Of a stretch of DNA of 64,000 nucleotides, positions 12,076 through 24,072 are shown piece by piece; positions within the stretch are counted from its first letter, which is position 1; each line of letters begins with the position of its first letter. Source of the DNA: Prostheceraeus crozeri (taxonomy: Eukaryota > Platyhelminthes > Polycladida > Euryleptidae); NCBI GenBank assembly GCA_907163375.1, contig CAJQUW010001668.1:62001-126000 (forward strand). The letters are read 5' to 3'. A program made the translations under genes and the position numbers. The notes under the pieces were generated by a model. It did no database searches and had not been told where the DNA came from. It was given only the letters and a program-made list of their open reading frames with translations.

Positions 12076-12110
12076 CTTAATAATGTGCCAAATGGCCGTG
12101 CATTATTAAG
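12076..12110. repeat. Perfect 10-bp hairpin (CTTAATAATG/CATTATTAAG)
   Basis: Arms 12076-12085 and 12101-12110 surround a 15-base loop. It is isolated, with no flanking element visible. Confidence 0.45.
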
Positions 12111-14930
12111 ATTCCCAGTGAATTAAAGCGAATTCAGTGAAGTTGTGCAGCCGGAAACCAAGAGAATCAAGAGAGATTGGTAAAGAAGACATTCAATAAA
12201 ACTACGCTTTGTTAGATTTCATACAAATTTTGACCATGTTTTCATGAAACCGAAGATCATGGCAATATTTGCAATTTCTTCAGAATGAGTAAGTCTAAAT
12301 AGCAAAAATCCTCAGTAATCAATGCTGCTGCAATTTTTTCATACTAAGCTATTTTGAGATCTTGTTTTCCAGCAAGTTCCACGCGATTCACAAACACAGT
12401 AAGAGACTTTTGGCAAGAGACTCAGCAATTCGATTATCATATTCCGTAAATCAATGTAGCCTCAATATGTTCATCAAATCAACAAGCCAGTGCGAACAAA
12501 AAATGAAATACTTTAAATTTTCGCGGGAAATAAATCAAAGCAATTTCAGGAGTTGCGTAGTTGAGAGACAATCACCTTTGCCCAAATTTATAGTTTCTCT
12601 CACAACCACAAAATCTCTTCTCTCTCATATCTGTCTCAATTAGTCTAAACATAACTTCCATAAATTACTCTAAAAATAGCAATGAAATGTGAGCGGAATG
12701 TTCAACGAAATTTGGCACTGAAAATGTAAGCAGCTGGTGAGTCAACAGCTGGAAGAAAGGAACAAAATGAGGATGGAATGTTATTGAATGAATTAATGCG
12801 AAATTCCATTGCATTATTAGAAATGCCATTTAATGCCTATCTTTCCGTAATGAGCAAAAAATGTTGCAAAGTGACCTATAGTTAGGGAATCCATTCATGG
12901 AATATAGAAATCACGCAATCACATCGAGTTGAAGAGGCAAAGTTTTGACACAGTCAAAGGGAAATCCCGTTTGTGTCGGTTATTCAAAAGAATCACTTAA
13001 TTTTGTACAAATAAAGGGACAAAAACAAAAGCAGGACTGCTGTCGATTTACACATTGAAGCACTTTCTTGGAAGTGGCTGTTGCTACCATTTGGTGGTGA
13101 CAACATGTCCCCATAGTCTATTGTCGGCGCATTCTTGCTTGCTGATTCATGCAAGACATATCCGAATATATAACTGCACACATTTGATTTTTGGCGGAAT
13201 ATCGACTGAGAAATAATTAAATCTTTGGAAGATCTCATGGTCACAAATCACGGTCGTTAATGCGTTGATTAACGCATATTAATGCTCAAAAGAGATTTAA
13301 ACCTGTGAAATAAGTACTCAGTTCCAACCTGCATAATACTAATATCCTTGTAAGTATGAAAAATACTTGATATGTTGCTATAGGACAATTCGAAAGTTTA
13401 ATTATCTCTGAAAAGAAATTCCGCTGAAAAAGACGTAATTACATGCAGTTACATGCAGTTATTATTTGGATATGCACGCATATCGTCTCTTAAATCTGGT
13501 CTGTTCAAAAATCATTTTTTTCAATTTTTCATTGTCTTTTTAAATATGAAACAAAAATGTTCACTCGAAGATTTCTAATTAATAATTAGTAACAAGTCTC
13601 AATCAAGATTGATGAATTGGCTTAGTAATAGGGCTTGCGTTCCCGAATCCTGCGATATCAAAATCGTGAGATATATCTATAAATGACCTGGAACAATGAT
13701 ATCTGACATGACGAAATCAAACAGTGCAATTAATTTTTAATGAAGCACAGCATTTCTTTTTCACTGATACAATGCGGTATTATGGCACAAATTACTAATC
13801 ATAAATTAGATGAATAAAATTGTTTGATTCATGACTCGCACTTTCAGGCATATGACCTTGCAAGATAAAGCAAATTCGATAGAAGAATTTTACATATCAG
13901 AAACAGATGTATGAAAGATATCTGGGACACATATTGGTAACCAAATTTGCATTACGCTCGTATTTGGCGACGATTTATAGCGAATGTGCTTGAAAAGTAG
14001 AACGAATCGAGTTGACAATTTCTTTGGTTGTAAATGATTTGACTCGAGAAGAGACTCCAATCATGTGGTATCTATATTTCTTGACATGGAGTGTATGGCG
14101 ATGTCAAAATAATCCACAAAATATAGACGTAACATTTCTCCAGCTGCTGTGCACTTTTAATCCATTTATAGCTGTTTCTTCAATGTGGAATTTAGAGGAA
14201 ATAGATAGAAAATTCAACGGATGAACGGATCGTTTTGAGATTTCCAAACAGATAGGCGCTAATCTAAATTAAATTGTGCACTATATGAAACTTCCGGAGC
14301 AAGCATTATTGACAGAATATACAAGAGATAACAATGTACCATGCTTCTTCTATATAACTCCCGGTTTGTTTTATTTTTACTCTCACTGGCCATCGAATAA
14401 ATTGACAACAACATTGACAGCGTTGTTAACCATATCAGGACTGGGGGGGGGGCTCTATCAATTTCCTTCTAAATATCAGTCTCATAGTCTCTAGTCTCGT
14501 AGCAGTATGATACGATTTCAATAATGAAGAACTGTAAAACTTACAGAACAATCAAAAACTGACATTCAGCAATTGCCTACACCGCTTATGGCTAATAAAC
14601 CAGATGTGCACGCAGTCTTGACTATAAAAATCAAACGAATATCCATTGGCGTATTTTCGATCGGGACATCTCAGTTAAATACTCGCATGCATTATTTCTA
14701 TCCAATGTTGAAGAAGAAAAATATCATCATCCAAAGGAACTGATTTCAATAAACAGGTTGTAATAAAAGATTTCTTCATTACACTTGACAGAGGCTTCGG
14801 CCTGAATTTGTTCCGGAATTCAGTTAATGCATTAATGTCTCTCGAGTGTTCGCAATCTTTTCAACATTCGTATAAAACTCGCGGCTACTTTTCTACACAT
14901 TAAGAGGGGAGATATCAAAAAGGAGTCACA
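12111..14930. other. Intronic DNA, nothing recognised
   Basis: AT-rich, with minor palindromes (for example AATGCGTTGATTAACGCAT near 13260). Open frames are short and domain-free. Confidence 0.5.
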
Positions 14931-15720
14931 ATACCGGTTACCGTTACCGGTATTACCGGTGTTTTCTATTTTTCAGAGATACCGAAACCTGGTTCTACTA
15001 TTTCCAAATTCCAGATATCTTCTGTGTGTCTCTACTGTCTAATTTTATTGAACAAATAATGCTAAGGAATTGAACAGAGTCATAGAATCGAGAATAAATC
15101 AAAATCACTACACAAATCAATCGGTTATGTACAGCATCTTCACAACCCACAATACAAGCTCGACAATAGAACTATTGTGAAGACATGCTGTTTCGAATAC
15201 TGAATAACAGATTGAATTGTACCACAGAAGAGGATCGATCGTCAATCTTCTGAAGAAACAGAGAAAGTGAAGATATCATCACAGACGATGAAGACAATGA
15301 ATATCTGCATAGAAGGAATCTCAGAATCGCTGCGCAAAAAATCAGTCGAATCGTATCAAGTGAAATTTCATCTGCAGATCAGAGTAGTAAGCTCGAATTT
15401 CATCTTCAGTTTTTACGATTGTCTTCTCAACATTCCATCGACTTCAGTAGAAGCGTAGATTGTTTCCACTACTGGTTTGGCTTCTTACTGGCTGTCAAAC
15501 AAAACACCAGATGTTTTGTGGTTCATTCGCTGAAACTCGTCGGAGAGAAAATGTTCGCAATTGACGACTGTGACTTCCTTTAACATAACGTACTCATACC
15601 TAATACATTCGCTGCCTTAAACAAGATTGTTTTCGACGAAAATATAATGGTATACATAGCTTTTCGTGTTTTCATTTTAAAACCGGTAATAAGGGTTGTA
15701 GGGTTACAATGACAAATAAG
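14931..15720. mobile_element. Possible DNA element with ACCGGT-rich ends
   Basis: The left edge has TACCGGTTACCGTTACCGG and TTACCGGTGTTTTC; the right edge (15680-15715) has, in inverse, TTACCGGTTTTAAAATG. This suggests diverged terminal inverted repeats about 790 bases apart. A short open frame (15267-15458) inside is not recognisable. Target duplications are not clear. Confidence 0.35.
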
Positions 15721-16438
15721 GGTAAGTAAGGGTCACACACAAATTGGTTTGCGAGTCGATTTTACTCTGTCGACAACAAAGCTATCAGAAGAACTTTCCC
15801 ACCATCAGCTATGAAGTATTTCATACATGACTGCCACCTCATAAAAGTCGTATGATAATTATATCACCCGATCGACTGCTGTCATTCAATAATTAAATAT
15901 ACTCATGTGTCAATGTTGTTGCCAAATATACACAAAGCACTAGCATGCAGCACTTGGGCAGACAATGAGAATATGGCTATAAAGCATGATGTTTATGGTA
16001 CGACCAGACTTCCTAACAGAATAAAACATCAAAACGAACGGATGGAAATTTTCATTTCAGCATGGAAGACAAATGTCTCATTCATGACTATCAGATGGAA
16101 TTGCACTTTCGAGACGACTGCAGGAATTTGTTTGGAATAATGTTGTAGAAGTCTTGAAAGATGAAAATTGTAATACGAAAAAAATGACAAATATGACACG
16201 AAATATCTATAAGGCGGTTGCCTCTACGTGATTGAAAATATGTCAAGAAAAAACCTACGAAAACACTTATGCCGCAATGAATCTAAGCATGAAATTCCTT
16301 GAAAACTTTCAAGTTTGAGGAAAATTTCTGACATGTTCCCATCCTTTCCGACACTCTGCAATCTCTCAATGATATACTACACAACACACGACGACTGGTT
16401 GTTTCATTCCAAAGAATATAAGTTAGTTTGGGCCATGT
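15721..16438. other. Intronic DNA, nothing recognised
   Basis: Contains a 77-residue plus frame (15907-16140) without a known domain. Confidence 0.45.
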
Positions 16439-17200
16439 TAATAATAATAATAATAAAGTCGTTTATTTGAGAAAATTACAAAAGTCCCAATAGTGGGAAT
16501 CGTGGGACACCAAGTTAAAAGTACAAAATCATTTTCACAGATAACCAAAAAGTGAAAAGTAGGAAGTTACTCAGATAGTGAATCCGGAATTATACAGCTT
16601 CGACATGGAAATAATGAAGGATCTGTCACGAATGGATGTAGTCAGTAATGGTAGGCGGAAGTGTCCAGACTGTTTCATCACAGGTAGCAAAATATGGCGG
16701 AGTGGATGGTCACTTTCACACAAAATTGAATCGAATAATCTGAAACCAAGAATCTGCCGGCGATATGACAATGGTAAAAAATGAACACATTCGCAATGCC
16801 ATGAATCACAGATAATTCGATGCGCACGGCATTGAATTCTTTCAAGCTTATTCGATTGTCCGGTTTGCAAATTTACAAATAATGGAGCACCATACTCGAG
16901 TATACTACGCACACAATTCTGGTAGACAAAGATCAACTGCTCCTTCGTCAGGAAGTTTCTCAATTGACGTAAGACAAAAAGTCTGGATGAGGCCTTCTTA
17001 CAAATGATATTTATATGGGAAGACCAACTCAGAGTTTTCTCAAATGTGATACCTAAAACACGTTTGTCATTTTGAACCGGTACTCCAGAAACACAAAAAG
17101 GATCACAATCAAATGAAGCTCGAGTAGAGAAAAATACTTGCTGGCTCTTCTCGTTCTTGATGAGCATTTGATTAGAATTAGCATTTAACTAGTTGGAACC
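16439..17200 (-). mobile_element. 5'-truncated CR1/L2-type LINE
   Basis: Only the 3' end of a non-LTR retrotransposon remains: the C-terminal part of the reverse transcriptase ORF, a short 3' UTR and a (TAA/TTA) repeat tail at 16439-16455. Tails of short tandem repeats instead of poly(A) are typical of CR1/L2 relatives. It belongs to the same family as the longer LINE at 28390-31409, sharing PLSYRR..LGF.LF and HPL..L motifs near the C-terminus. Confidence 0.85.
16571..17167 (-). pseudogene. LINE reverse transcriptase C-terminus (thumb and tail)
   Basis: A 198-residue frame covers the region after the catalytic YADD. It includes LGITFEKTLSWSSHI (the LG..L...L.W..H motif), QLRNFLTKEQLIFVYQNCVR, SILEYGAPLFV, RIQCRAHRII and the C-terminal PLSYRRQILGFRLFDSIL. 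The finger and palm domains are absent because of 5' truncation. The frame itself is uninterrupted, so the insertion is fairly recent compared with other elements here. Confidence 0.85.
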
Positions 17201-18024
17201 GTGCAAAAGAGTCTCAGTAGGACGAATCACAATGTTTACAACAGCCGCCAAGGTGTTCAGTGAAAGCATGAATACTTAAAACAACTTTCTCTCCAATTTG
17301 CTGAGCAAAATGGCAGATGAAATGAATTAAACATAATAGGAACTAAGCAATAAAACATCCATTTGATCGAAACCCGCAAATTTCGGTGTACCGCTGCACC
17401 GCGTACAGCCCTATAAATGACAAAACAATGGTCCTATGTTTTCTCTATCCATTTCAATCAAACTTCAAGCGGTCTTGAAACTGGTTTCAGGATGTTGGTT
17501 GCAGATTTCACCAACGGTATTGAGTTTGAGGCACTTTGTCCTCATGAAACAAGATCTGCCACCGCTCATTAACTTGAATTCTAACAAGTATTGATTGGCA
17601 AAGACATTTCTCCAACGTTAAGTCGAACCCCTGGTGATGCTTTCATCTAAAACTTAGGAGCTGACTTTGATTTTATATGCAAAACAGTAAACACTATTCC
17701 ATGATCGAATCTTCGTTGACTTAGTTCTCCCAAAACTACAACATAACTTCTAGCAAAGCAATTTTTCATCCACGCTCTCTCATGCTGTTCAAAATCACTA
17801 CTTGGTAATTGGTATGAAAAACATGAAGCAGCTGGCTACTGAGATGCGTGTGGATACGATCATCAGCCTTTCAGATCCTGTGATTTCTTTCTACTGAGCT
17901 CAATTAGAAAACTGAAATAACACGGAAAGGTCAACACACAGATAATTTTTATAAAATGTCATGTCGATGAATTGATAATGGGAAAATAGTGAATGAAAGA
18001 ATGACAGAGAAACAAGTCAAAAGG
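17201..18024. other. Intronic DNA, nothing recognised
   Basis: No gene, RNA or element signal seen between the LINE and the MITE. Confidence 0.5.
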
Positions 18025-18032
18025 AGTTCAAC

Positions 18033-18640
18033 CACAGAATTAAATATTTTGTTTATCTGCTTCGGTTTGCTAGAAGTGTGATTAATTCGAAGTCGATGGC
18101 ACATCGAGGAACCTATTAAGTGGGCAAAAAGGAATTCCTAATACCTTACAGAGATAGGAAAAAAATCGTGCGTCGCTTGCGGATTAATGTGAGTTCCAGC
18201 AAAGTGCTTCTATTGCCACAATTCCTTCAGATTCGAAGAATTCAGATAATTGCACACAAGTTTTCTCCATAATGTTGGGCCTTCCGATCATTATTAAAGA
18301 CAAAAAGCAGGCGTACGAAAATTAGTTCACTTGATGATTTCACCATCGTCTTCTCACCATTCCTTACTGCATAGTGCATACACTGAATCGAATTTTATCT
18401 AGATGATGTGTTTTGGTGTGTGCGAAGTGATGTCACAGCACGTAAGCATCGCTCACTGGCTCTGGTATCCTCTGCTAACAGCTTATTGTTTGCTATTTCC
18501 AATAGCAAGCGATATACAAATTATCCATTCGAGAAGGAGCAAGTTGTCTAATTCTGTGATGTGCCATTTCGATATTAAGACTACATATGACTTTTCCTTT
18601 CTAGAAAACTGAAGCGCGCGCAGATGAATCTAATTCTGTG
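18033..18640. mobile_element. hAT-like MITE, CACAGAATTA family, copy 2 (inverted)
   Basis: Termini are CACAGAATTA on both sides (inverted). Flanks AGTTCAAC (18025-18032) and AGTTCTAC (18641-18648) match at 7 of 8 positions. Inside, blocks match copies at 3278-3806 and 39609-40102 in reverse orientation. At 608 bases this is the longest copy and best shows the full ends, including a GCGCGCGC stretch lost elsewhere. Confidence 0.8.
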
Positions 18641-18974
18641 AGTTCTACAGATAGTCGGACCAACATTTTTCCAAAATTGAGCCGATTCAATAGCTTTCTA
18701 AGCATGTCACACATCAACGCGTCACATGTCATTCGAATTCTCATTTTCTCAGCTTTTGAATAAATTACGGATGCATCTAAATAAATCACTTTGGTCAAAT
18801 TTTTCCAGGTGAACAGCTCATGCCCCAGTTCTTCTTGTAAGAACCGCATTAAATATTGAATTTTACATGAAATCTGCATACGAAAAGTAAGTCGCAACTC
18901 ACTACTTTCTCAAGCTATTCATACCTAATTGTTAGTTCCTTAAAATTAACTCAAACTCTAATAAACCTAAATGA
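18641..18974. other. Intronic DNA, nothing recognised
   Basis: A 98-residue minus frame (18601-18897) overlaps the MITE edge and has no known domain. Confidence 0.45.
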
Positions 18975-18977
18975 CAT

Positions 18978-19112
18978 TGTGTGGTTTAACGTCACTACTC
19001 CCCTACTTACTGGGGGGCTTGGACGATGATGACGAAGTCAGACTTCAATCTGCAGCGTTGTGACCTTTTAGTCCGGCAGGGTGTGCCACGAGAGGTTTCC
19101 TATTATATTTCT
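18978..19112 (-). mobile_element. SINE tail fragment (same family as 51236-51478)
   Basis: Reverse-complement blocks GGACTAAAAG, AACGCTGC, GTCTGACT, CCCCAGTAAGTAGGGGAGTAG and TGACGTTAAAC line up with the 3' half of the SINE at 51236-51478. The tRNA head is missing. Confidence 0.65.
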
Positions 19113-19282
19113 CGACGGTTTCTGATGTACAGTGTATTCTTCTATGAAATTACAATACCTATCGTCACATACCTATAAACTTACACGTAAATGATGGTAA
19201 CCTATGAAAGACTAAGTGACCTATTTGAACTTCTTGGCTGTCTGTTTGTACATATGTATTAAAAATTCGCGTCTTGCCTCAT

Positions 19283-19331
19283 GCATGGACAGCTAGAAAT
19301 CTTTCTAGAATAGCTTTCTAGCTGTCCATGC
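19283..19331. repeat. Perfect 17-bp inverted repeat (hairpin)
   Basis: GCATGGACAGCTAGAAA (19283-19299) is exactly complementary to 19315-19331, with a 15-base loop containing TCTAGA. The length is well beyond chance. It could be a very short foldback element or a hairpin-RNA source; no flanking duplication was found. Confidence 0.65.
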
Positions 19332-19504
19332 CTGAAACTTGAAATATTTTAGCATTCATACCCCATTCATACCGGGATCTGAAGGAGATTGATAAATCGA
19401 ATGCGAATCCTCCGAATCACATGAAATTCATGATTCTGCATATTTCGTGTGAGAAGTTTCTCATGGTGGTGCTCAATTGATCGAACTCGCTCATTTTTGT
19501 ACTA

Positions 19505-21172
19505 CAGTCCGTTTAATAAAAAGTGGATCATCCTAAAATTTGACTAAATAAAACATAAGTATGATACAGAAAGCATTTTTCATGTTATTTCATGTCCCTA
19601 ATATATTTAAATGTCCTTATATAATCTGATAAGCTATGATACAGTAACGGTTCTTAAGAAGCTAATATTTTGTGGCCCTACCCTTATTGTCAATGACATT
19701 ACCAATTCGTCTAGGCATTGATTCGATGATATCGTTGATTTTTGACTGATCTAACTTTCTCCACTCTCTTTTTAACAGTGACGTAAGTTGTGATACGCCA
19801 TCTGTAGGTAGCAGTGAACGACGACGTTACGTTTTAGAATACTCCATACATTTTGTATGGGATTCAGATCAGGAGAACGAGCTGGCCAATATAATGTCCT
19901 AAGCCTAATTGAGACTTGCATAAGTTGACTCTACTACTCCTGTGACACGTAGCATTATCATCCACAAATAACCAAGTCGATGGATCACCAAGTTGATCTG
20001 TCATTTGGCCAATGTTCATTCGTAAAACATTCACATAGCGTTCAGAATTCATGGTTCCTTGCTGCATGTGAAGTTCAGAGCGGCCATTGGTCCAAATGCA
20101 GCCCAAGTCAGTAGAGTCGCACCACCTTGTACCCGGGGACGATGTAAATGTCTCGGAATTTCCTGATCAGATTTTATCCATAATCTCAATCGACCATCAC
20201 TATCCTTCAGACGGACTGATGCCTCATCAGACCAGACAACCCGATCCCATTGATTTCGCCAGTGACAATGACTCGTTGCCCATCTGAGACGTCTTTTTGT
20301 ATGCTGATCTGATAATTCGATCTGAGAGGGCCTCTTACAGCTCTTGAAATTCGACTCAATAAGTCTTCTACGAATAAATTAGACTTAGAAATAGACGAGA
20401 CTAGTGCAGCCATCTCAGTTAACGAGAGACTTGGATCAACTTTAACAAATCTCAAAATTAGGCGGTCTCTACGTTTGGATGTTTTGCGTGGACGGCCATA
20501 GCCCTCTTTACGACAGAGTCGAAAATCATCATTATGCCATCGATGCACATTTGCGTAAGGGACATTTAGTCGCTTGCTTGTAGCTCGCAAAGAAAACCCT
20601 AGTTCTAGCAAGGCTGACACTTTGCCTTTTGTGAATGCGATCTCGTTATTGTTCATTTGTGATTTGTATTGTTTTCAACCGGTAAGAGATAGATTTCTAG
20701 CTGAAAGCAATCAGGAGTGCTGCCAACACCACTGCAACGAAGTCAGGAAGCTATGGAACATGAAGTCCAGTTAATGACATGTAGCAGTTACATTATTGGT
20801 GATGAATAATGGTGCTAAACTGGCTCTGATTGACCGATTTTCTTTATTTTTGTTTTGCTTGATAGCTTTTGGCTTGTAGAACAACATATTACATAACAAA
20901 GGAAACAAATGTAATTTTATAAGAGTGAGGTATGATTTTGTGTAACATTGCTAAATGAAGATCAAATTATCTACTACTTTTTTATCTATAAAAGGAAAAC
21001 AACTCAATATTCATGCTTAATATTCATGCTTGAAATTTCCAACAATGATATTAGTAAGCACAATTGACATATCTTCCAAATTTCAGAGAAATTCGTTCAA
21101 GTTTGGCGGAGTTAGACAAAGTTGAAGTTAAGGCGATGTTTAAGGGTGATCCAATTTTTATGAAACAATTTG
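19505..21172 (-). mobile_element. Tc1-type DNA transposon, nearly full length
   Basis: Both ends are flanked by TA (19503-19504, 21173-21174). The 26-base termini CAGTCCGTTTAATAAAAAGT... and (inverted) CAAATTGTTTCATAAAAATT... match at 20 of 26 positions, ending GGATCA. The 1668-base length and single transposase frame on the minus strand (19662-20656) are as expected for Tc1. It has several coding breaks, so it is an inactive copy in the DAPK-like intron. Confidence 0.9.
19662..20656 (-). pseudogene. Tc1 transposase, broken, catalytic Glu replaced by Gln
   Basis: About 331 codons, close to the usual Tc1 length. The N-terminus is intact for about 115 residues: helix-turn-helix LELGFSLRATSKRLNVP with VHRWHNDD, then a GRPRKTSKR hook. 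The catalytic region follows in other frames: VVWSDEASV (first Asp), FVDDNATCHRS (second Asp), WPARSPDLNPIQNVW, and the C-terminus ESMPRRI...TKY. The third acidic residue, normally Glu in NPIENLW, reads Gln, at the expected spacing of about 34 residues. At least two frameshifts are evident, near 20300 and near 19900. Confidence 0.9.
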
Positions 21173-21834
21173 TATAAACAGCAATTCAAAATATCAAATT
21201 TTGAACGATCTTTAAATTTTTTGACATTTTCCCGAAATTGCTGCAGTTTTAACTTCAAATGTGATAAAGAAGGATGACTTGCATATTCCGAAGCAATTCA
21301 AATGACACTGAAAATTTGCATGACTGGCTACTTATTTCTGGCATTATGAGTAGTATTTACATATCATTTCAAATTCTAATGCTTTATTGGATATTTAAGA
21401 CAGGCCTGAACAAATAATCACATTGTTCATAGACTTGCATTTGCAAGATAGTAGAAACCTTTAAGAATTGTACTGTTCAAACTAGGTAACAAATCTGAGC
21501 TTCCAGCACGCCAAATCCAACGATATTCAGTAAAAAGTTTTAAAATACGCTGAAAGTAACAAAAGCGTAGGTCAGTGGGGTCAGTTTCACGGGAACAGCG
21601 CAAAAATGCGATAGGGGAGGACGAATCAGTCCTGGTTCAAAGCTCCAGTTCAATGGAAGTGTCTTAAAAACTATTTCTGTAGGATTATCTCTTTCGAATA
21701 CGCTACCCGGTTCCGCTACTGTCATGAACCGGCAACAAATGAGCACCTTAATGCATGCACATTAAAACTACATTTTTTGGATAGAAGCATTTCAATTATA
21801 CTATAGCTGATTCTTCATTAATATTATTTGAACA
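21173..21834. other. Intronic DNA, nothing recognised
   Basis: Contains a 68-residue minus frame (21540-21746) without a domain. Confidence 0.45.
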
Positions 21835-22362
21835 TGCCTTTGACACCAAAAACGCCGTTTGACAGCCATAGCATGACAAAAAAGTATATTTGATGTCAAA
21901 AAATGCAAAAAAGTTGGTGGTAACGTTAGTGCTATTCTCCTGATTACACAAAATAATTTGCTCAACGCCGATTCCACTCAAATCGAGCTCCACTCATCTC
22001 AATTGAATTTTCTCAAAGCAATCCAGCATCCAGCTCCGCATATCTGGCTATCCAGAGACCGGAAAACTGCAAAAGAGTTCATCACTCGCCTCCTGATGAC
22101 ACAAAATAATTTGCTCAACGCCGATTACAATTTTTTCATTTTTTCTTATATTTTCCGCTCTCTGGATAGCCAGATATGCGGAGTTGGACGCTGGATTGCT
22201 TTGAGAAAATTCAATTGAGATGAGTGGAATCGGCTTGAGGAGAATCGGCGCTGTCAGGAGACTAGCACCAACGTTAGCACCAACTTTTTTGCATTTTTTG
22301 ACATAAAATATACTTTTTGTCATGTTATGGTTGTCAAACGGCGTTTTTGGTATCAGAGGCAA
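21835..22362. mobile_element. Foldback element with ~220-base inverted arms
   Basis: The left arm (21835 to about 22062) and right arm (about 22147-22362) are inverted copies. They share ACCAAAAACGCCGTTTGACA, ATGTCAAAAAATGCAAAAAA, GTTGGTG.TAACGTT and, near the centre, CTGGATTGCTTTGAGAAAAT and ATATCTGGCTATCCAGAGA (as read on one strand). A tandem duplicate of CACAAAATAATTTGCTCAAC lies at about 21950 and 22100. No transposase is present; such long-armed elements are non-autonomous DNA transposons. Confidence 0.85.
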
Positions 22363-22449
22363 ATTTTTCGCACTTTTTTTACATAAGTGAGGTGGTTTTT
22401 GTCTTTGAGCAAAATATTTGAAAAAAGTTGGTGTTAACTTCAGCGACTT

Positions 22450-22640
22450 ACGAAAGTTGTGAATTCTCTCGGTAAATATCTATTGACCAAACAGTATGTT
22501 ACGTTGAAATCTGTCATAGTCTTTGGCGTCAAGCGCCTTCTCTCAATCAATGTACGATGCTGAAGGCCCTGTCAGATTTCAGCGCAACTTACTGTTCCAT
22601 TGGCCAATAAATATTTATCGAGAGAATTCATTACTTCCGT
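22450..22640. mobile_element. Short MITE with TGAATTCTCTCG ends
   Basis: Inverted ends share TGAATTCTCTCG, TAAATAT and TATTG.CCAA, extending outward through ACG.AAGT. The pairing continues for about 60-80 bases per side (GTTGCGCTGAAATCTGACAG against its partner), leaving a short centre. Non-coding, about 190 bases. Confidence 0.75.
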
Positions 22641-23315
22641 TCCCATTTCGGACGAATTTGAAGCATGGCTAGCCTCTCTCGACGCTTGGTCAACTACATC
22701 ATTTAAAGCAGTTGTTTTTTTTTAAATGTTTACAGCCAAATAACTAAAATCCATCCTCAAATGAATATGTATTATATTCGTTTCCATCTTCGTCTATATG
22801 AAGGCAACGCCAGTTTTGTCTTTCACGTTCACATGAAGCCTTAAACAATAATTCACTATAGATTAAGAATGTCGGAATTCCAATAAAATATAAGGAATGA
22901 TGGAAAAGATACGTAGGAAATGAACTTGATTATCGTCAAAATTTACTTTTCCACTGAAGCCTATAGACTAATTGAATTTGTACAAAATATCTCGCTCATC
23001 AATGTGAATTATGAACATGATGAGATGTCGGCCTTCCTCAGATTGCTCAATTTCCTTTCATATCTATGAAACCCTCAGAGATTTAATTATATTGCTTTTA
23101 TTACCAAGACCTCAGAAATAATTCCATGTAACAATATCATTTCTGTTTGATTTATGTTTCTATCAAACAAATCCAACATGGAAAATTCGAGAGTTGGACA
23201 CAGGCAACTATATGTTGGGATTAATGCTGTGCCACGAAATAAATGCTATCTCACGCGAAACGAATTTTGTTCGCTGATTGGGAAGAGGGTAGGAGGAATG
23301 TTGATTATTACTCAC
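22641..23315. other. Intronic DNA, nothing recognised
   Basis: Up to the donor side of the next exon I see no element or gene. Confidence 0.5.
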
Positions 23316-23414
23316 CCCGTTGTAGATATCTACACGGCATCCGTAAGCGCACAGAGCTTGAACCACTGGCAACAAACCTTCCCGACAAGCGATATGCAGG
23401 GGCGTGTCCCGTCT
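23316..23414 (-). CDS. DAPK1: DAPK-like gene, ankyrin-repeat exon (fifth in window)
   Basis: A 99-base phase-0 exon encoding one ankyrin repeat: RRDTPLHIACREG, then LPVVQALCAYGCRVDIYN. The acceptor is TTTTTACAG and the donor GTGAGT. The pattern .TPLH.AC..G..P.V.ALC...C..DI.N is close to the DAPK1 repeat that reads NTPLHVACKDGNMPIVVALC, one of the most distinctive in the family. It lies only 900 bases downstream of the previous exon in the transcript, then a 17.4-kb intron follows. Confidence 0.9.
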
Positions 23415-23669
23415 CTGTAAAAATAATGAGAAACAGTCTCAACTGAATTTGCTACAGTTTTACATTTTAATATCACGGTAGTTTTCAGATTGCAGTTAGA
23501 TTGTATTGAAGAAACGTCTGCTATTTCACAATATTGGGAAAATTTTGACAGTCAGGATAATCCACCTGTGACTCGTGCGCCGTTCACAGAAGGTAAAGTC
23601 AGCATGCAATGGTCCGAAGTGTTTCCTGAGGACCTAAGGCTAAAATGTATGAAATAAACATGATTTTAA

Positions 23670-24072
23670 CCCTTAAAAGGCTGAGTCCGAGTTAACTCGC
23701 ATCGAGCGTTATCAGCAGTTGAGTGGTGACGGTGACAATGGAGAACAGCAGGAAACTGAGCCCGAGTTAACTCGTATCGGTAGGGCAGGCAACTGTCACT
23801 GACATATAAAGTTTTCCCTTCCACTGTTCACGAATTCCGAGGTGACTCGTGTTTATTATGAAGTGATTTAAACCCTTCAGAGACAGAGAGAATTACCTAA
23901 ATTGGTTCAGTGATATTGTCTTGCCGTCTCGATACGAGTTAACTCGGGCTCAGCTGCTCATTGTATTACCGCCTGCAACGCACCAGTCATATTGTCTTGT
24001 CGTCTCGATACGAGTTAACTGAGGCTCAATGAAATTCTGTAGGTACATGAAATAACCATCGCAGCCAAAGGG
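23670..24072. mobile_element. piggyBac-like MITE flanked by TTAA
   Basis: CCCTTAAAAGGCTG on the left and CCCTTTGGCTG (inverted) on the right lie directly inside TTAA sites (23666-23669 and 24073-24076), the piggyBac target and end signature. The 403-base interior is non-coding. It carries three exact copies of the palindrome CGAGTTAACTCG (near 23686, 23762 and 23936) and one altered copy near 24010, arranged in inverse halves. The palindrome repeats may have been transposase binding sites. Confidence 0.75.

Noticed and set aside
16439-16455. (TAA)n considered as a stand-alone microsatellite
   Set aside because: It directly abuts the LINE 3' UTR and is its tandem-repeat tail.
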